Assembly: GCF_965198245.1 (NCBI RefSeq)
Contig: NZ_OZ240249.1
Coordinates: 3,658,001-3,722,000, forward strand
Source of the DNA: Poriferisodalis sp965198245
GTDB taxonomy: Bacteria > Actinomycetota > Acidimicrobiia > Acidimicrobiales > Poriferisodalaceae
DNA: 64,000 bases
Direction of reading: 5' to 3'
The notes below the pieces were generated by a model, which was not told the DNA's origin, did not search any database, and worked only from the letters and a program-made list of their open reading frames with translations. Each line of letters starts with the position of its first letter. Position 1 is the stretch's first letter. Of this stretch, positions 8,751-18,083 are shown in pieces. The position numbers were made by a program, and so were the translations under genes.

Positions 8751-9419
8751 TCAGGCGTCCTCCAGCAGCGGACCAGCCGCCGCCCAGCCCACTGCGATGT
8801 AGGTGACCAGCACCACAGCCAGCAGTGCTGTCCAGCTCCAGCCTTGGTCGGCGCTGGTCCCGAGCGCCACGTCGAACGCCCGGGTTCCGGCCAAGAGCAC
8901 CGGTGCTGCCACCGGGATCAGCAGCAGCGGGAGCAGGGTATCCGCCGACCGCAGACCTACCGTCATCGCCCCGTACAGCGTCCCGCAGATGGCAAACGCA
9001 GCTGTGCCACAGAGTCCTGCAACAATGACCAGGAGCCAGTCGTCGACGGTGACCGAGTAGAGCACCAGCAGCCCCGCGGCGGTGAACACGGCTACCACGA
9101 TGAGCTGGATGGCCAGCGCTGCCGCCTTGCCCCAGAGGATGGCCGCCGGCACCAGCCCGCCGAGGCGCAGCGCGTCCAGGTTCCCGCCTTCGTCCTCGAT
9201 GTCGAAGCTGCGCTTCGCCCCGAGCACGCCTCCGAACAAGACGGCCACCCAGAACAGACCGCCCGCCCCGGCGCCAAGCAAGGACGGATTTGCGTCGAAT
9301 GCGAATGCGAAGACCACGAGGATGAGCAGCACCGTCGGGACGATCTGGATGAGCGTTATACGGGCCCGTCGCTCGACGGTCAGGTCCTTACGGCAGACGA
9401 GCCAGATCTCACGCCACAT
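8751..9419 (-). CDS. ccmB: CcmB ABC transporter permease
   Basis: Permease subunit of the CcmAB ATPase, which drives release of haem-loaded CcmE. 222 residues with six hydrophobic segments. The conserved FDIEDEGGNLDALRLGG cytoplasmic loop is characteristic of CcmB. The ATG at 9419 (MWREIWLVCRKDL) overlaps the ccmA stop by 11 nt. An upstream frame extension to 9476 exists but lies inside ccmA. Confidence 0.9.
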   Translation of the reverse strand: MWREIWLVCRKDLTVERRARITLIQIVPTVLLILVVFAFAFDANPSLLGAGAGGLFWVAVLFGGVLGAKRSFDIEDEGGNLDALRLGGLVPAAILWGKAAALAIQLIVVAVFTAAGLLVLYSVTVDDWLLVIVAGLCGTAAFAICGTLYGAMTVGLRSADTLLPLLLIPVAAPVLLAGTRAFDVALGTSADQGWSWTALLAVVLVTYIAVGWAAAGPLLEDA

Positions 9420-10089
9420 CGGTTGGACCGTCCGTGCGTGGCGCGGGAGCGATCGCCTCGACCCGGCCGCCGGCAAGCACTACCTGGCGAGCGGCCGCAA
9501 CCCGTGCACGGCCGGTCTCGTGCGTCGCGAACATCACCGTGGCTCCCGCCTCGACGGCGTAGGCCAGCAACTCGTCGAGCGCGTCCCTGCTCGACTCGTC
9601 AAGTCCGGCGTGCGGCTCGTCCAGCAGCCACAGCCGCGGGCGGGCGATGGTCAGGCAGGCCAGCGCCACTCGCCGCTGCTGACCCTCAGAGAGCCGTCGG
9701 ATGGCAACTGCGGTCAGGCGACCACCGAGTGCAAAGCGTTCGACGGCGGCTGAGACCTCTGCGGAGGCCGCGCTATGCAGGGCCGCGCAGTGGCGCAGCT
9801 GGTCCTCAACCCTCAGATCGCCGTAGAGCGGGGCCCGATGTCCCAGTAATCCGACGTGACGCCGCACTGAGCGACGGTCTGCGATGAGGTCGAAGCCCAG
9901 CACCTCGGCTCGCGCGCCTCGTAAGGGCACGAGACCCGCACATGCCCGCAGCAACGTGCTCTTGCCTGCGCCGTTGGGTCCTCTCAGGCAGACCATCTCG
10001 CCGGCTTGCACCGTGAGGTCCACACCCGCCAATGCAGGAAAGCGGTCCAGCAGGGCCACAACGCCCTCGAAGGCAACGGCAGCTGCCAC
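9409..10089 (-). CDS. ccmA: CcmA ABC transporter ATPase
   Basis: Cytoplasmic ATPase of the CcmAB complex. Walker A is GPNGAGKST, the signature motif is LSEGQQRRVALACL, Walker B is LWLLDEPHAGLD and the switch region is ATHETG. 226 residues, typical of CcmA. It is the first gene of the minus-strand ccm operon, so the operon promoter should lie just upstream or beyond the biotin-carrier gene 32 nt away. Confidence 0.93.
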   Translation of the reverse strand: MAAAVAFEGVVALLDRFPALAGVDLTVQAGEMVCLRGPNGAGKSTLLRACAGLVPLRGARAEVLGFDLIADRRSVRRHVGLLGHRAPLYGDLRVEDQLRHCAALHSAASAEVSAAVERFALGGRLTAVAIRRLSEGQQRRVALACLTIARPRLWLLDEPHAGLDESSRDALDELLAYAVEAGATVMFATHETGRARVAAARQVVLAGGRVEAIAPAPRTDGPTDVA

Positions 10090-10121
10090 GGAGCGTCAAG
10101 GCTACGGGTGGGTTCGGTCGC

Positions 10122-10340
10122 TCAGGGCGTAGCGACCACCGCAAGCACATCGCCCTCGGCGACAGCGTCGCCCTCGGCCACATGCATCTCCGTCAGCGTG
10201 CCGTCCTCGGGAGCAGTGACAGGGATCTCCATCTTCATGGACTCGAGAATGAGCAATTCGTCGCCGGCAGCGACGGCGGTTCCCACGTCGGCGACCACCT
10301 TCCACACGGTCGCAGTCAACTCAGCTCGAACGTCCAACAA
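10122..10340 (-). CDS. Small biotin carboxyl carrier protein
   Basis: 72-residue biotinyl domain with the attachment motif ESMKMEI, whose second-last Lys is the biotin site, and the symmetric second half EGDAVAEGDVLAVV. Carries carboxyl groups for an acyl-CoA carboxylase encoded elsewhere. The start is TTG, fixed by a strong GGAGGAG seven nt upstream (complement of 10348-10354). It lies 32 nt before ccmA on the same strand and may share a promoter, though the functions are unrelated. Confidence 0.85.
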   Translation of the reverse strand: MLDVRAELTATVWKVVADVGTAVAAGDELLILESMKMEIPVTAPEDGTLTEMHVAEGDAVAEGDVLAVVATP

Positions 10341-10502
10341 GTCGTTTCTCCTCCACGGACCCGGGCAAAAAGCCTACGCCAAGCTAATCGAGGCGGCGAC
10401 CGAACGCCCAGATCTTGTGGCTGGCACCTCTGTCTGCGGCGTCATTCTTGGCGCTTCACCATCCACAAGTGCGCGCGAACCGGTCGGTACTGTCGACATG
10501 CG

Positions 10503-11390
10503 GTGTTCTTCATCGTGCTCGTGGCGACCATCGGAATTGGCATCGGCTTCGCTGTCGCCCTTGTCAATGGCGGCACGCCGCGCGAGATCTTCGGCAGGCT
10601 CCGAGCACTTCAGATCAACCATTGGCCAGTGCTCGCGCTCGGAGTTGTCTTGTCGCTCGCTGTCGGGTTGGACACCAACATGCTCGCGGGCCGCTTCGCG
10701 CTGGGCGTCTCGCTTGCGCTGCTGCTCGCGGGTTGCCTGCTCAACCGCCATATCACCGGTGCGCGTATCGCTGCGATCGGCATTGCCGCAAACCTCGCAG
10801 TGCTCCTCGTGAACGGCTACCTGCCAGTGAACGAGGGCGCTGTGGTGGCTGCAGGCATCATCGACTTCGACGGACTTGACCGGGTACTGCTCGGCGCTGC
10901 CCGCCGGTGGTCGGACGACGCGACGATTGCCGCGTGGCTCGGCGGTGCAATCCCGCTTGCACCGCTGAGAGATGTCATCACGCTGGGCGATCTGGTGACC
11001 GCCGCCGGTTTGGCCAACGTCGGATTCCGGCTCATGTGGCCGGCGGCGTGGGATCTACGACGGCTCGAAGCGGTGTCGGGAAGCAAGTCTGAGGACTACG
11101 ACGATGGGTCAGTCGTGCTCAGGCCGGTGGCGCCGCCCACAACCCTGGAGCATCCGCCACTGGTCGGCGCGGCGGCAGCGACTGCAGCAACTCCAGCACC
11201 AACGGCACCCGCAGCCCCGGCGGAACCGCCGAGCCCAGTGCCAGCACACAACGAGCCGGCGTGGGCATCGCGAGTCGAACCAGCGCCGTGGCCGGCCCCT
11301 GCCCCGTGGCCCAATGAGATCGAAACCGCCGACCGCGCCTCGAGCGGGGAGCCCACCGAAGCTCACGATCCGCAACTCTTCGGGGCCTGA
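10503..11390 (+). CDS. DUF5317-like membrane protein
   Basis: 295 residues from a GTG. Five to six hydrophobic segments fill the first 190 residues (FFIVLVATIGIGIGFAVALV first). The pattern, including GRLRALQINHWPVLALGVV and the late GLANVGFRLMWPA, matches actinobacterial DUF5317 proteins of unknown role. The C-terminal 100 residues are an Ala/Pro-rich, probably cytoplasmic tail. No strong ribosome site is visible, so the start is provisional. The 160 bp before it hold nothing recognisable. Confidence 0.7.
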   Translation: MFFIVLVATIGIGIGFAVALVNGGTPREIFGRLRALQINHWPVLALGVVLSLAVGLDTNMLAGRFALGVSLALLLAGCLLNRHITGARIAAIGIAANLAVLLVNGYLPVNEGAVVAAGIIDFDGLDRVLLGAARRWSDDATIAAWLGGAIPLAPLRDVITLGDLVTAAGLANVGFRLMWPAAWDLRRLEAVSGSKSEDYDDGSVVLRPVAPPTTLEHPPLVGAAAATAATPAPTAPAAPAEPPSPVPAHNEPAWASRVEPAPWPAPAPWPNEIETADRASSGEPTEAHDPQLFGA

Positions 11391-11407
11391 ACGCCTTTCA
11401 CGCTTTC

Positions 11408-11448
11408 TTTGTGCAAATTTGCCGCCTGTGGCGGCATTTCTGCACAAA
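11408..11448. terminator. Long hairpin downstream of the DUF5317 gene
   Basis: TTTGTGCA and GCCGCC pair with GGCGGC and TGCACAAA across a TGT loop. The 19-nt arms have a three-position internal mismatch. It begins 18 nt after the stop at 11390. There is no U tract, so it may act as a Rho-assisted terminator, an RNA-stabilising hairpin or a DNA-binding palindrome. Confidence 0.5.
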
Positions 11449-11568
11449 GTCAGGGCGGTCGGGGCAGGCAGGCATCGCCGCCCATCCGCAGTCTCCGGCT
11501 GCGGCGCCGACGTAATACTGCGCCTACGACGGCCCAACGATGCCTGTGCCGTGATCCGTGACGAGATA

Positions 11569-11916
11569 ATGGGGGTCGTGGCCACCGCCCCGAAGTCCAA
11601 TCGCGAGATGCCCGACATCGATCGCGGCCCAGCGCATGCGGCAGGCGATCCCTTCGACGATGTTCTCGTCCGGCGAGCACGGCTGAAGCGGATCTCCAGC
11701 CTCGGACAACGGATTGGGTACGGCCTGTATGTGGCATCGCTTGTCTGCGGCGCCATCGGCATCCGCTGGGGATACACCCCGCTGCTCGCCACGCTGATCG
11801 CCGTGGCGCTCGTGGTTGGATCGATGCTGCTTGCGCCCACCATCGTCATGAGTCACGGCATCAAAGCCGCCGAGCGCGAAGAGCGTCGAGCCGCGGCGAC
11901 CAGATCGACACAGTGA
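11569..11916 (+). CDS. Small two-helix membrane protein
   Basis: 115 residues. An acidic soluble N-terminus is followed by two hydrophobic segments (GYGLYVASLVCGAIGI and LLATLIAVALVVGSMLLAP) and a charged tail (KAAEREERRAAATRS). Its stop overlaps the GTG start of the CoA-transferase gene (GTGA), so the two are translationally coupled. Function unknown. Start chosen at ATG 11569. Confidence 0.6.
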   Translation: MGVVATAPKSNREMPDIDRGPAHAAGDPFDDVLVRRARLKRISSLGQRIGYGLYVASLVCGAIGIRWGYTPLLATLIAVALVVGSMLLAPTIVMSHGIKAAEREERRAAATRSTQ

Positions 11917-13166
11917 ACGAGGATCGCATGCCAACCACAGCAGGCACTGAGACTGCGGGCGACAACCAGCACTCGGGCGCGCTCGAAGGCATACGCGTTG
12001 TCGACTTGACGACGGTGCTCATGGGACCGCTGGCATGCCGGATGCTGGGAGATCACGGCGCCGACGTGATCCGAGTGGAAACGCTCGACGGTGACTCCAC
12101 GCGCAACGGCCTGCCGGCCCGGTCCGCTGGCATGTCTGGGTTCAGCCTCAACATTCAGCGCAACAAGCGCTCGCTGGCGCTGGATCTCAAGACCCCGGCC
12201 GGGCGCGAGGCAATGGAAAGGCTGCTGGCCAGCGCTGACGTGCTCATCACCAACATGCGAGCGGCGGCCCTCGAACGCCTCGGTCTCGATGCCGACACCC
12301 TGCGGGCTCAACACCCGCAGCTCATCTGCTGCCGAGGGAGCGGCTACTGCAGTGGCGGTCCATATCGCGACAAACCCGCTTACGACGACGCTATCCAGGC
12401 CGCTTCGGGCCTGTCGGATCTGATCGGCCGTATCACCGGCGAACCCGGCTTCGTGCCTGCCGTGATTGCCGACAAGGTCACCGGATTGCATGTCGTCGAA
12501 GCCGTGCTCGCCGCCCTGTTTCACCGTGAGCGCACCGGTATAGCCCAGACCATCGAGGTGCCCATGTTCGAGACCATGGTGGCGTTCAATCTGGTGGAGC
12601 ACTACCGCGGCGCAGTGTTCGAGCCACCAGAGGGACCCTTCGGCTACGACCGGTTGCTGACTCCGCACCGGCGCCCCTACCCCACTGCCGACGGTTGGGT
12701 GTGCCTGCTGCCCTACAACGATGCGCAATACCGGGCCTTCTTCACATTCGTCGACCGGCCCGAGCTGGCCGACGATCCGCGCTTCGCCAGTCACAACTCC
12801 CGAATTGCGCATGTCGACGAGCTGTATGCGCTGTTCGGCGAGCTCTCAGTGCGCCGCACGACGGACGAGTGGATCACCTATTGCGACGAGCGCTCGATCC
12901 CGGCCGCGAGGGTCATGGACCTCGCTGATCTCGACGGCGATCCTCAGCTGACTGCTGTCGGCCTGGTGAGCATCTCAGAGCATCCCACTGAAGGGACGTA
13001 CCGCTACGTGGCTGACCCGGTTGTCTACTCCGAGACGCCGACGCGCCTGCGCCGTCATGCACCGCTGCTGGGCGAGCACGCGGTCGAGATTCTCAGCGAT
13101 CTCGGCTACGACGCCGCCGAGATCGACGGCTTGCGAGACGAGGGCGTCATCGTCGTGCCGGGCTAG
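11913..13166 (+). CDS. CaiB/BaiF family (class III) CoA-transferase
   Basis: 417-residue cytoplasmic enzyme that moves CoA between carboxylic acids. The N-terminal LEGIRVVDLTTVLMGPLACRMLGDHGADVIRVE motif region, the SLALDLKTPAGREAMERLL segment and KPAYDDAIQAASGL are family hallmarks. The Asp at about residue 158 (YDD) is the likely acyl-bearing catalytic residue. The substrate cannot be told. It starts at a GTG overlapping the previous stop. A downstream ATG (MPTTAG) is possible. Confidence 0.88.
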   Translation: MNEDRMPTTAGTETAGDNQHSGALEGIRVVDLTTVLMGPLACRMLGDHGADVIRVETLDGDSTRNGLPARSAGMSGFSLNIQRNKRSLALDLKTPAGREAMERLLASADVLITNMRAAALERLGLDADTLRAQHPQLICCRGSGYCSGGPYRDKPAYDDAIQAASGLSDLIGRITGEPGFVPAVIADKVTGLHVVEAVLAALFHRERTGIAQTIEVPMFETMVAFNLVEHYRGAVFEPPEGPFGYDRLLTPHRRPYPTADGWVCLLPYNDAQYRAFFTFVDRPELADDPRFASHNSRIAHVDELYALFGELSVRRTTDEWITYCDERSIPAARVMDLADLDGDPQLTAVGLVSISEHPTEGTYRYVADPVVYSETPTRLRRHAPLLGEHAVEILSDLGYDAAEIDGLRDEGVIVVPG

Positions 13167-13213
13167 CGATCACGTCGAGCCCCCAGCCGTTCCGAACTCA
13201 TAGAGGGCAACGC

Positions 13214-13239
13214 AAAAGGCACCCCCCTGAAGGGGTGCC
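13214..13239 (-). terminator. Rho-independent terminator
   Basis: On the minus strand an 8-bp stem GGCACCCC/GGGGTGCC with loop TTCAGG is followed by TTTTGCG. It lies between the convergent CoA-transferase gene and the 113-residue membrane protein gene, and fits a terminator for the latter. The stem could also stall plus-strand transcription. Confidence 0.7.
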
Positions 13240-13298
13240 CCTACGTCGGCTCGTTGCCGATAGCGCGGCGCCCTCACTGGCGCCGCTCATGACGCTGG

Positions 13299-13640
13299 CT
13301 AGTCGCCGCGTCCTCCAATGCCCTGCTTCAAGGCGCTGATTGCAGCGTCTCGAACCGGGACGAACGCAACAATGGCGATGGCCGTGGCCACATCCATACC
13401 GAAGCGTCCGAGTGACAGCACTTCGAAACTGGCCCCGTACCCAAACAAGGCTCCGCCGTCATTGGCTTGCGAAACCAGTACTAGCAAGTAGGCCCAGATC
13501 AGATTCAGGTTGCTGCCGATAATCGGTATCGACTTCAGTGTGTCGTTCACTTTGACCGTGTCTAGGACACTGTCCACGACGACCATCGCTCCCTGGAACA
13601 CCATGCCCAGGATGATCAGCGTCAGAATTGTCGCCATCAT
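13299..13640 (-). CDS. Small integral membrane protein, unknown function
   Basis: 113 residues, strongly hydrophobic, with three likely transmembrane segments (TILTLIILGMVFQGAMVVV, LNLIWAYLLVLVS, VATAIAIVAFVPV). The ATG at 13640 is set by AAAGGGGGG nine nt upstream; the longer open frame to 13715 lacks this. Convergent with the CoA-transferase gene and divergent from valS. Not recognised. Confidence 0.65.
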   Translation of the reverse strand: MMATILTLIILGMVFQGAMVVVDSVLDTVKVNDTLKSIPIIGSNLNLIWAYLLVLVSQANDGGALFGYGASFEVLSLGRFGMDVATAIAIVAFVPVRDAAISALKQGIGGRGD

Positions 13641-13844
13641 GCTTATCGACCCCCCTTTGGTCGGCAGTACTTGACTGCAGCTGCCTTCCGCCCCCGCAGT
13701 CGGCAACCACCGCACACTCTAGTCAATGTCGTTGCGCTTCTGTGACAATTCTGTAACAGTTCTGTTTTCTTGGGATTCACCTCGCGTGCGGGGCGGTCGC
13801 TCAGTCTCGGCCACCGCCCGAGCGCGCCGGTAGCTTTGCCGCGC

Positions 13845-16484
13845 ATGACGCAGGTGCCCGACAAGCCCACGGTCGACGGGCTCGAGGCGAAGTGGTCGCA
13901 GCGCTGGGAAGCCGACGGCGTGTACCGCTTCGATCGCACCGCCACCCGCGAGCAGGTGTTCAGCATCGACACGCCACCGCCGACCGTCAGCGGCTCGCTG
14001 CACATGGGCCACGTCTTCAGCTACACCCACACCGACAACATCGCCCGCTACCGACGCATGGCCGGCGACGAGGTCTTCTACCCGATGGGCTGGGACGACA
14101 ACGGCCTGCCGACCGAACGGCGCGTGCAGAACTACTTCGGCGTGCGCTGCGATCCCTCGCTCCCCTATAACGAGGGCTTCGCGCCTCCGTCCGACGGCGG
14201 CGATCCGGCGGCGGTCGAGGCACGCGGCGAACTGGCGATCTCGAGGCGTAACTTCATCGAACTGTGTCATGTGCTCACCGCCACCGACGAACGGGCCTTT
14301 GAGGAGCTGTGGCGCCAACTCGGACTGAGCGTGGACTGGTCGATGACCTACGCCACGATCGACGAACGCTGCCAGCGAGTCGCGCAGCGTGCATTCCTGG
14401 AGAACCTCACGCGTGGCGAGGCGTACCAGATCGAAGCGCCGTCGCTGTGGGACGTCACCTTCGGCACCGCGGTGGCCCAGGCCGAACTGGAAGACCGCGA
14501 GCGACCCGGCGCCTACCACCGCATCGCTTTCCATCGCATGGACCCACAAGGCGGCCGCAACGGCCCAGCATCGAATAGCCCAGCGTCAAGTGGCACAGTC
14601 GAGATCGAGACGACCCGGCCGGAACTGCTGGCAGCGTGCGTGGCGCTCGTGGCCCACCCCGATGACGAGCGCTACCAGCCGCTGTTCGGCTCAACCGTGG
14701 TGACGCCGCTGTTCGGAGTGGAAGTCCCAGTGGTTGCCCACAAACTGGCCGAGCCCGAGAAGGGCACCGGCATCGCCATGATCTGCACCTTCGGCGACAC
14801 CACTGACGTGACGTGGTGGCGCGAGTTGGACCTGCCCGTGCGGGCGATCGTGGACCGCCGGGGTCGCATTTCTGCGGATCCGCCTCCGGGCATCGACTCG
14901 CCTGCGGGGCGCGAGGCGTATGAGCGCCTGGCAGGCTGCACCGTTGGAGGCGCTCGGATTGCGACCGTCGAGCTGCTGCGCGACTCGGGCGAGCTCATCG
15001 GCGAGCCGCGACCCATCACACACGCGGTGAAGTTCTACGAGAAGGGCGACCGGCCGCTCGAGATCGTGTCGAGTCGCCAGTGGTACATCCGCAACGGCGG
15101 GCGGGATGCCGAGTTGCGTGACGCGCTGATCGCCCGTGGCTCGGAGATGACCTGGCACCCGCCGTACATGCAGGGCCGGTATACGAATTGGATCGAGGGT
15201 CTGAGCGGCGATTGGCTGATTAGCCGTCAGCGATATTTCGGCGTGCCGATCCCGCTGTGGTACCCGCTTGACGACGCCGGCGAGCCGGTCTGGGAGCGTC
15301 CGCTCGTCCCCGACGACCGTGCTCTGCCGGCCTATCCGAACAGCGACGTGCCGGCCGGCTACGACGAATCGCAGCGCGGCCAGCCCGGCGGCTTCGTCGG
15401 GGATCTCGATGTGATGGACACCTGGGCGACATCGTCACTGACGCCCCAGATCGCATGCGGGTGGAGTGAGGATCCTGACCTGTGGGCGCGCACCTACCCC
15501 ATGGACATGCGCCCCCAGGGTCACGACATCATCCGCACCTGGCTGTTCTCTACTGCAGTGCGCAGTCACCTCGGCCACGACTGTGCCCCGTGGAAGCACT
15601 GCGCCCTGTCGGGCTGGATCCTCGACCCGGACCGCAAGAAGATGTCCAAGTCCAAGGGCAATGTGGTGACGCCGGTAGACCTGCTCGACACCTACGGCGC
15701 CGACGCTGTCCGCTACTGGGCAGCCAACGGACGGCCCGGCACCGACACCGCCTTCGACGAAGGCCAGATGAAGATCGGGCGCCGCCTGGCGATCAAGCTG
15801 TTGAACGCCGCGAAGTTCGCGCTGACGCTGGCGGGCGATGCCGCCCACGGCGACGGCAGCCGCCCCGACGAACCAGTCGGCAATGCGCTCGACGCTGCGT
15901 TGCTCGCTGCGCTCGCAGATCTGGTGCGCGCCGCTACCGACGCATTCGAGGTATTCGACTACGCGCGGGCTCTGGAACGGACCGAGCAGTTCTTCTGGCA
16001 GTTCACCGACGACTACGTCGAACTGGTCAAGGGACGTGCGTACGGCGGTCAAGGTGCCGAGGCGGCAGCAGACGCGCATCGCACGCTCACCGTTACGCTG
16101 GACACCCTGGTGCGCCTGTTCGCGCCGTTCCTGCCCTTCGTCACCGAAGAGATCTGGTCGTGGTGGCGCGACGGCTCGGTCCACTCTGCAAGTTGGCCGA
16201 ACGCCCAAGACCTCACAGCACTCGCTTCAGGCAATCACTCTGGCGCTTTGTCCGTCACTGCTGCAGTGCTGAGCGAGGTGCGCCGCGCCAAGACCGAGGC
16301 GAAGCGGAGTCTTCGAGTGCCTGCGGACCACGTCACGGTCACCGCTTCGGCCGCCGACATCGCGCTGCTGGATCTCACTCGCAGCGATCTCACCGACGCC
16401 GGTCGCATCGGCGAGCTCTCGCTTCGCGCCAACGGATCGGCGACCCGTCCCGAGGTCGCCGTCGTGCTCGGCGACGCAGACTGA
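13845..16484 (+). CDS. valS: Valyl-tRNA synthetase
   Basis: Class I aminoacyl-tRNA synthetase charging tRNA-Val in the cytoplasm. The HIGH-type motif is SGSLHMGHV (about residue 51), the second signature is KKMSKSKGN (about residue 599), and the ValS phrase GWDDNGLPTERRVQNYFGV is present. The editing (CP1) domain lies between them (VEIETTRPELLAACVALV). 879 residues from the ATG at 13845. A longer frame begins at 13770 but adds atypical sequence. The usual C-terminal coiled-coil arm of bacterial ValS is not evident, so the protein seems to end soon after the anticodon-binding domain. Confidence 0.95.
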   Translation: MTQVPDKPTVDGLEAKWSQRWEADGVYRFDRTATREQVFSIDTPPPTVSGSLHMGHVFSYTHTDNIARYRRMAGDEVFYPMGWDDNGLPTERRVQNYFGVRCDPSLPYNEGFAPPSDGGDPAAVEARGELAISRRNFIELCHVLTATDERAFEELWRQLGLSVDWSMTYATIDERCQRVAQRAFLENLTRGEAYQIEAPSLWDVTFGTAVAQAELEDRERPGAYHRIAFHRMDPQGGRNGPASNSPASSGTVEIETTRPELLAACVALVAHPDDERYQPLFGSTVVTPLFGVEVPVVAHKLAEPEKGTGIAMICTFGDTTDVTWWRELDLPVRAIVDRRGRISADPPPGIDSPAGREAYERLAGCTVGGARIATVELLRDSGELIGEPRPITHAVKFYEKGDRPLEIVSSRQWYIRNGGRDAELRDALIARGSEMTWHPPYMQGRYTNWIEGLSGDWLISRQRYFGVPIPLWYPLDDAGEPVWERPLVPDDRALPAYPNSDVPAGYDESQRGQPGGFVGDLDVMDTWATSSLTPQIACGWSEDPDLWARTYPMDMRPQGHDIIRTWLFSTAVRSHLGHDCAPWKHCALSGWILDPDRKKMSKSKGNVVTPVDLLDTYGADAVRYWAANGRPGTDTAFDEGQMKIGRRLAIKLLNAAKFALTLAGDAAHGDGSRPDEPVGNALDAALLAALADLVRAATDAFEVFDYARALERTEQFFWQFTDDYVELVKGRAYGGQGAEAAADAHRTLTVTLDTLVRLFAPFLPFVTEEIWSWWRDGSVHSASWPNAQDLTALASGNHSGALSVTAAVLSEVRRAKTEAKRSLRVPADHVTVTASAADIALLDLTRSDLTDAGRIGELSLRANGSATRPEVAVVLGDAD

Positions 16485-16496
16485 CGCAAGACGGTC

Positions 16497-16540
16497 CCGA
16501 GCAGCTCGGCCCCAGCACCGCTGCGGTGAGCGCTGCTCGG
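16497..16540. terminator. Cruciform-type inverted repeat between convergent genes
   Basis: CCGAGCAGC (16497-16505) pairs exactly with GCTGCTCGG (16532-16540), and a second small hairpin (CACCGC-TG-CGGTG) sits inside the loop. It lies in the 77-bp gap between the convergent valS and mscS genes. This is the right place for a bidirectional transcription stop, though no U tract is seen. Confidence 0.5.
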
Positions 16541-16561
16541 ACGAGCGCCGCTCTTTGGGGT

Positions 16562-17737
16562 CTACAGGTCTGAGTCGCCGCCCTCGCTGTCGGATTCGGC
16601 GTGCCCGGCCTCGCTTGAGGCTGGCGCCACCGGACGATCGAATGCGGCCGCTGCTGCGGGCGCGGTCTGGTCGGGCTCGCCGCTGCGCACCCACACCGTG
16701 CGCTGCGGGAAGGGAATCTCGATGCCGGCCTCGTCGAAGGCGTCCTTGATCCGCTTGCGCAGCAGCCGCGCCGTGGCCCACTGCTCGGAGGGTTCCGTCT
16801 TCACCATGACCCGCAAGGTGACGGCGTCTGCGCCGAAGGCCTGCACGCCCACGACGTTCGGCTCCTCGAGCACCGTGGTGTTCTCGCCCTGCTCGTTCCA
16901 CACCGCATCAGCGACCCCTTTGATGATGGCCATGGCCTGATCGAGGTCGGTGTCGTAGGCCACGTCGAGGTCGAGCGGCACACGCGCCCACAGTTGCGAC
17001 ATGTTGCCGACCCGGGCGATTGCGCCATTGGGCACATGCCAGACGGTGCCGGAGATATCACGCAACCGGGTGGTGCGAAGCCCGACTGACTCCACTGTGC
17101 CGACCGCATCACCAAGATCGACCACGTCGCCGACGCCGTACTGGTCTTCGACCAGCATGAACACGCCCGTGAGCAGGTCACGCACGAGCGACTGCGCGCC
17201 AAAACCGACCGCTACACCGATGATGCCGGCGCCGGCAATGAGCGGGCCGAGGTTCACGTCGAACTCGCCGAGCAGCATCATGAGCGCGACTGCCCAGATG
17301 ATCGTGGTGGCGATGCTCTTGAAGAGCGTTCCGAGCGTCGCGGCCCGCTGGCTGGCGCGCTGAGTGCGCTCGCGCAGGTGCTTCATCTTGGCGGACAGGC
17401 GCTCTGGGTCCCACGCACGCCCTTCCTCGGCGGTGCGAGCGGCCTCGTTTTCCTCGGCGTGCTTCTTGTCAGAAGCGATGCGCTCCACCATGTGGTCAAT
17501 GGCCCGCCGAATGACACGGCGGGCGATCACGGCCAGCACCAGGATGATCAGCACGGTGAGCGGCTTGTCGACGATCCACACCGACGCCGTCGCGAAGCCT
17601 TCGCTGCCCGTCCAGTCCAAGACTCGTTCACAAATCCAGCTGGGCTCGGGGCCGCAGACTTCGCTGCTGCGGCTGATCTCAAGCAGTGCATCCACCGCGT
17701 CGGTGGCGGAGGGGGCCTGAGCGAGGAGTGAGGTCAT
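16562..17737 (-). CDS. MscS-family mechanosensitive channel
   Basis: Inner-membrane channel that opens on hypo-osmotic stress. A hydrophobic N-terminal helix (about residues 60-80) is followed by a charged linker and a second helix. The pore-lining third helix and beta domain region are GPLIAGAGIIGVAVGFGAQSLVRDLLTG, and the mixed alpha/beta domain follows. The C-terminus is an acidic Ala/Pro-rich tail. ATG at 17737 chosen over the in-frame start at 17821, which would run into the vapB promoter. 391 residues. Confidence 0.88.
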   Translation of the reverse strand: MTSLLAQAPSATDAVDALLEISRSSEVCGPEPSWICERVLDWTGSEGFATASVWIVDKPLTVLIILVLAVIARRVIRRAIDHMVERIASDKKHAEENEAARTAEEGRAWDPERLSAKMKHLRERTQRASQRAATLGTLFKSIATTIIWAVALMMLLGEFDVNLGPLIAGAGIIGVAVGFGAQSLVRDLLTGVFMLVEDQYGVGDVVDLGDAVGTVESVGLRTTRLRDISGTVWHVPNGAIARVGNMSQLWARVPLDLDVAYDTDLDQAMAIIKGVADAVWNEQGENTTVLEEPNVVGVQAFGADAVTLRVMVKTEPSEQWATARLLRKRIKDAFDEAGIEIPFPQRTVWVRSGEPDQTAPAAAAAFDRPVAPASSEAGHAESDSEGGDSDL

Positions 17738-17819
17738 CCCGGGCAGCCTAGGAGTCGTCCCAAAGCCAGAAAGCCGCAACTCTGTGATGCAATTATTCTC
17801 ATAAGTTATGCTTTGCATC

Positions 17820-18077
17820 ATGAGGACGACTATCTCACTCGAGGATCAGCTTGCATCGCAGGTGCGTCGCGAAGCGGCGGCGCGAGGCATGAGCGTCAGC
17901 GCCTTCATCGCAGCAACTCTGAGTGACGCGTTGAAGCGACGCGAACCGGCGGAACAACGTCCCTTCCAATTGTTGACCGCTAGCGGCGTGCGCCCGCTTC
18001 CGTCGGTCAATCTCGACCGGCCTCGAGCGATCGAGACCGACGAGGACGCGGCGTTCTACGCGCGTGAGCAGCGCTGA
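17820..18077 (+). CDS. VapB-like ribbon-helix-helix antitoxin
   Basis: 85 residues opening with MRTTISLEDQLASQVRREAAARGMSVSAFI, a ribbon-helix-helix DNA-binding fold. An intrinsically flexible C-terminus follows that would wrap the toxin. It would repress its own promoter and neutralise the PIN toxin encoded 6 nt downstream. The start at 17820 is preferred to the ATG at 17808. An AT-rich promoter-like stretch (AATTATTCTCATAAGT) lies immediately upstream. Confidence 0.8.
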   Translation: MRTTISLEDQLASQVRREAAARGMSVSAFIAATLSDALKRREPAEQRPFQLLTASGVRPLPSVNLDRPRAIETDEDAAFYAREQR

Positions 18078-18083
18078 CCCGCG

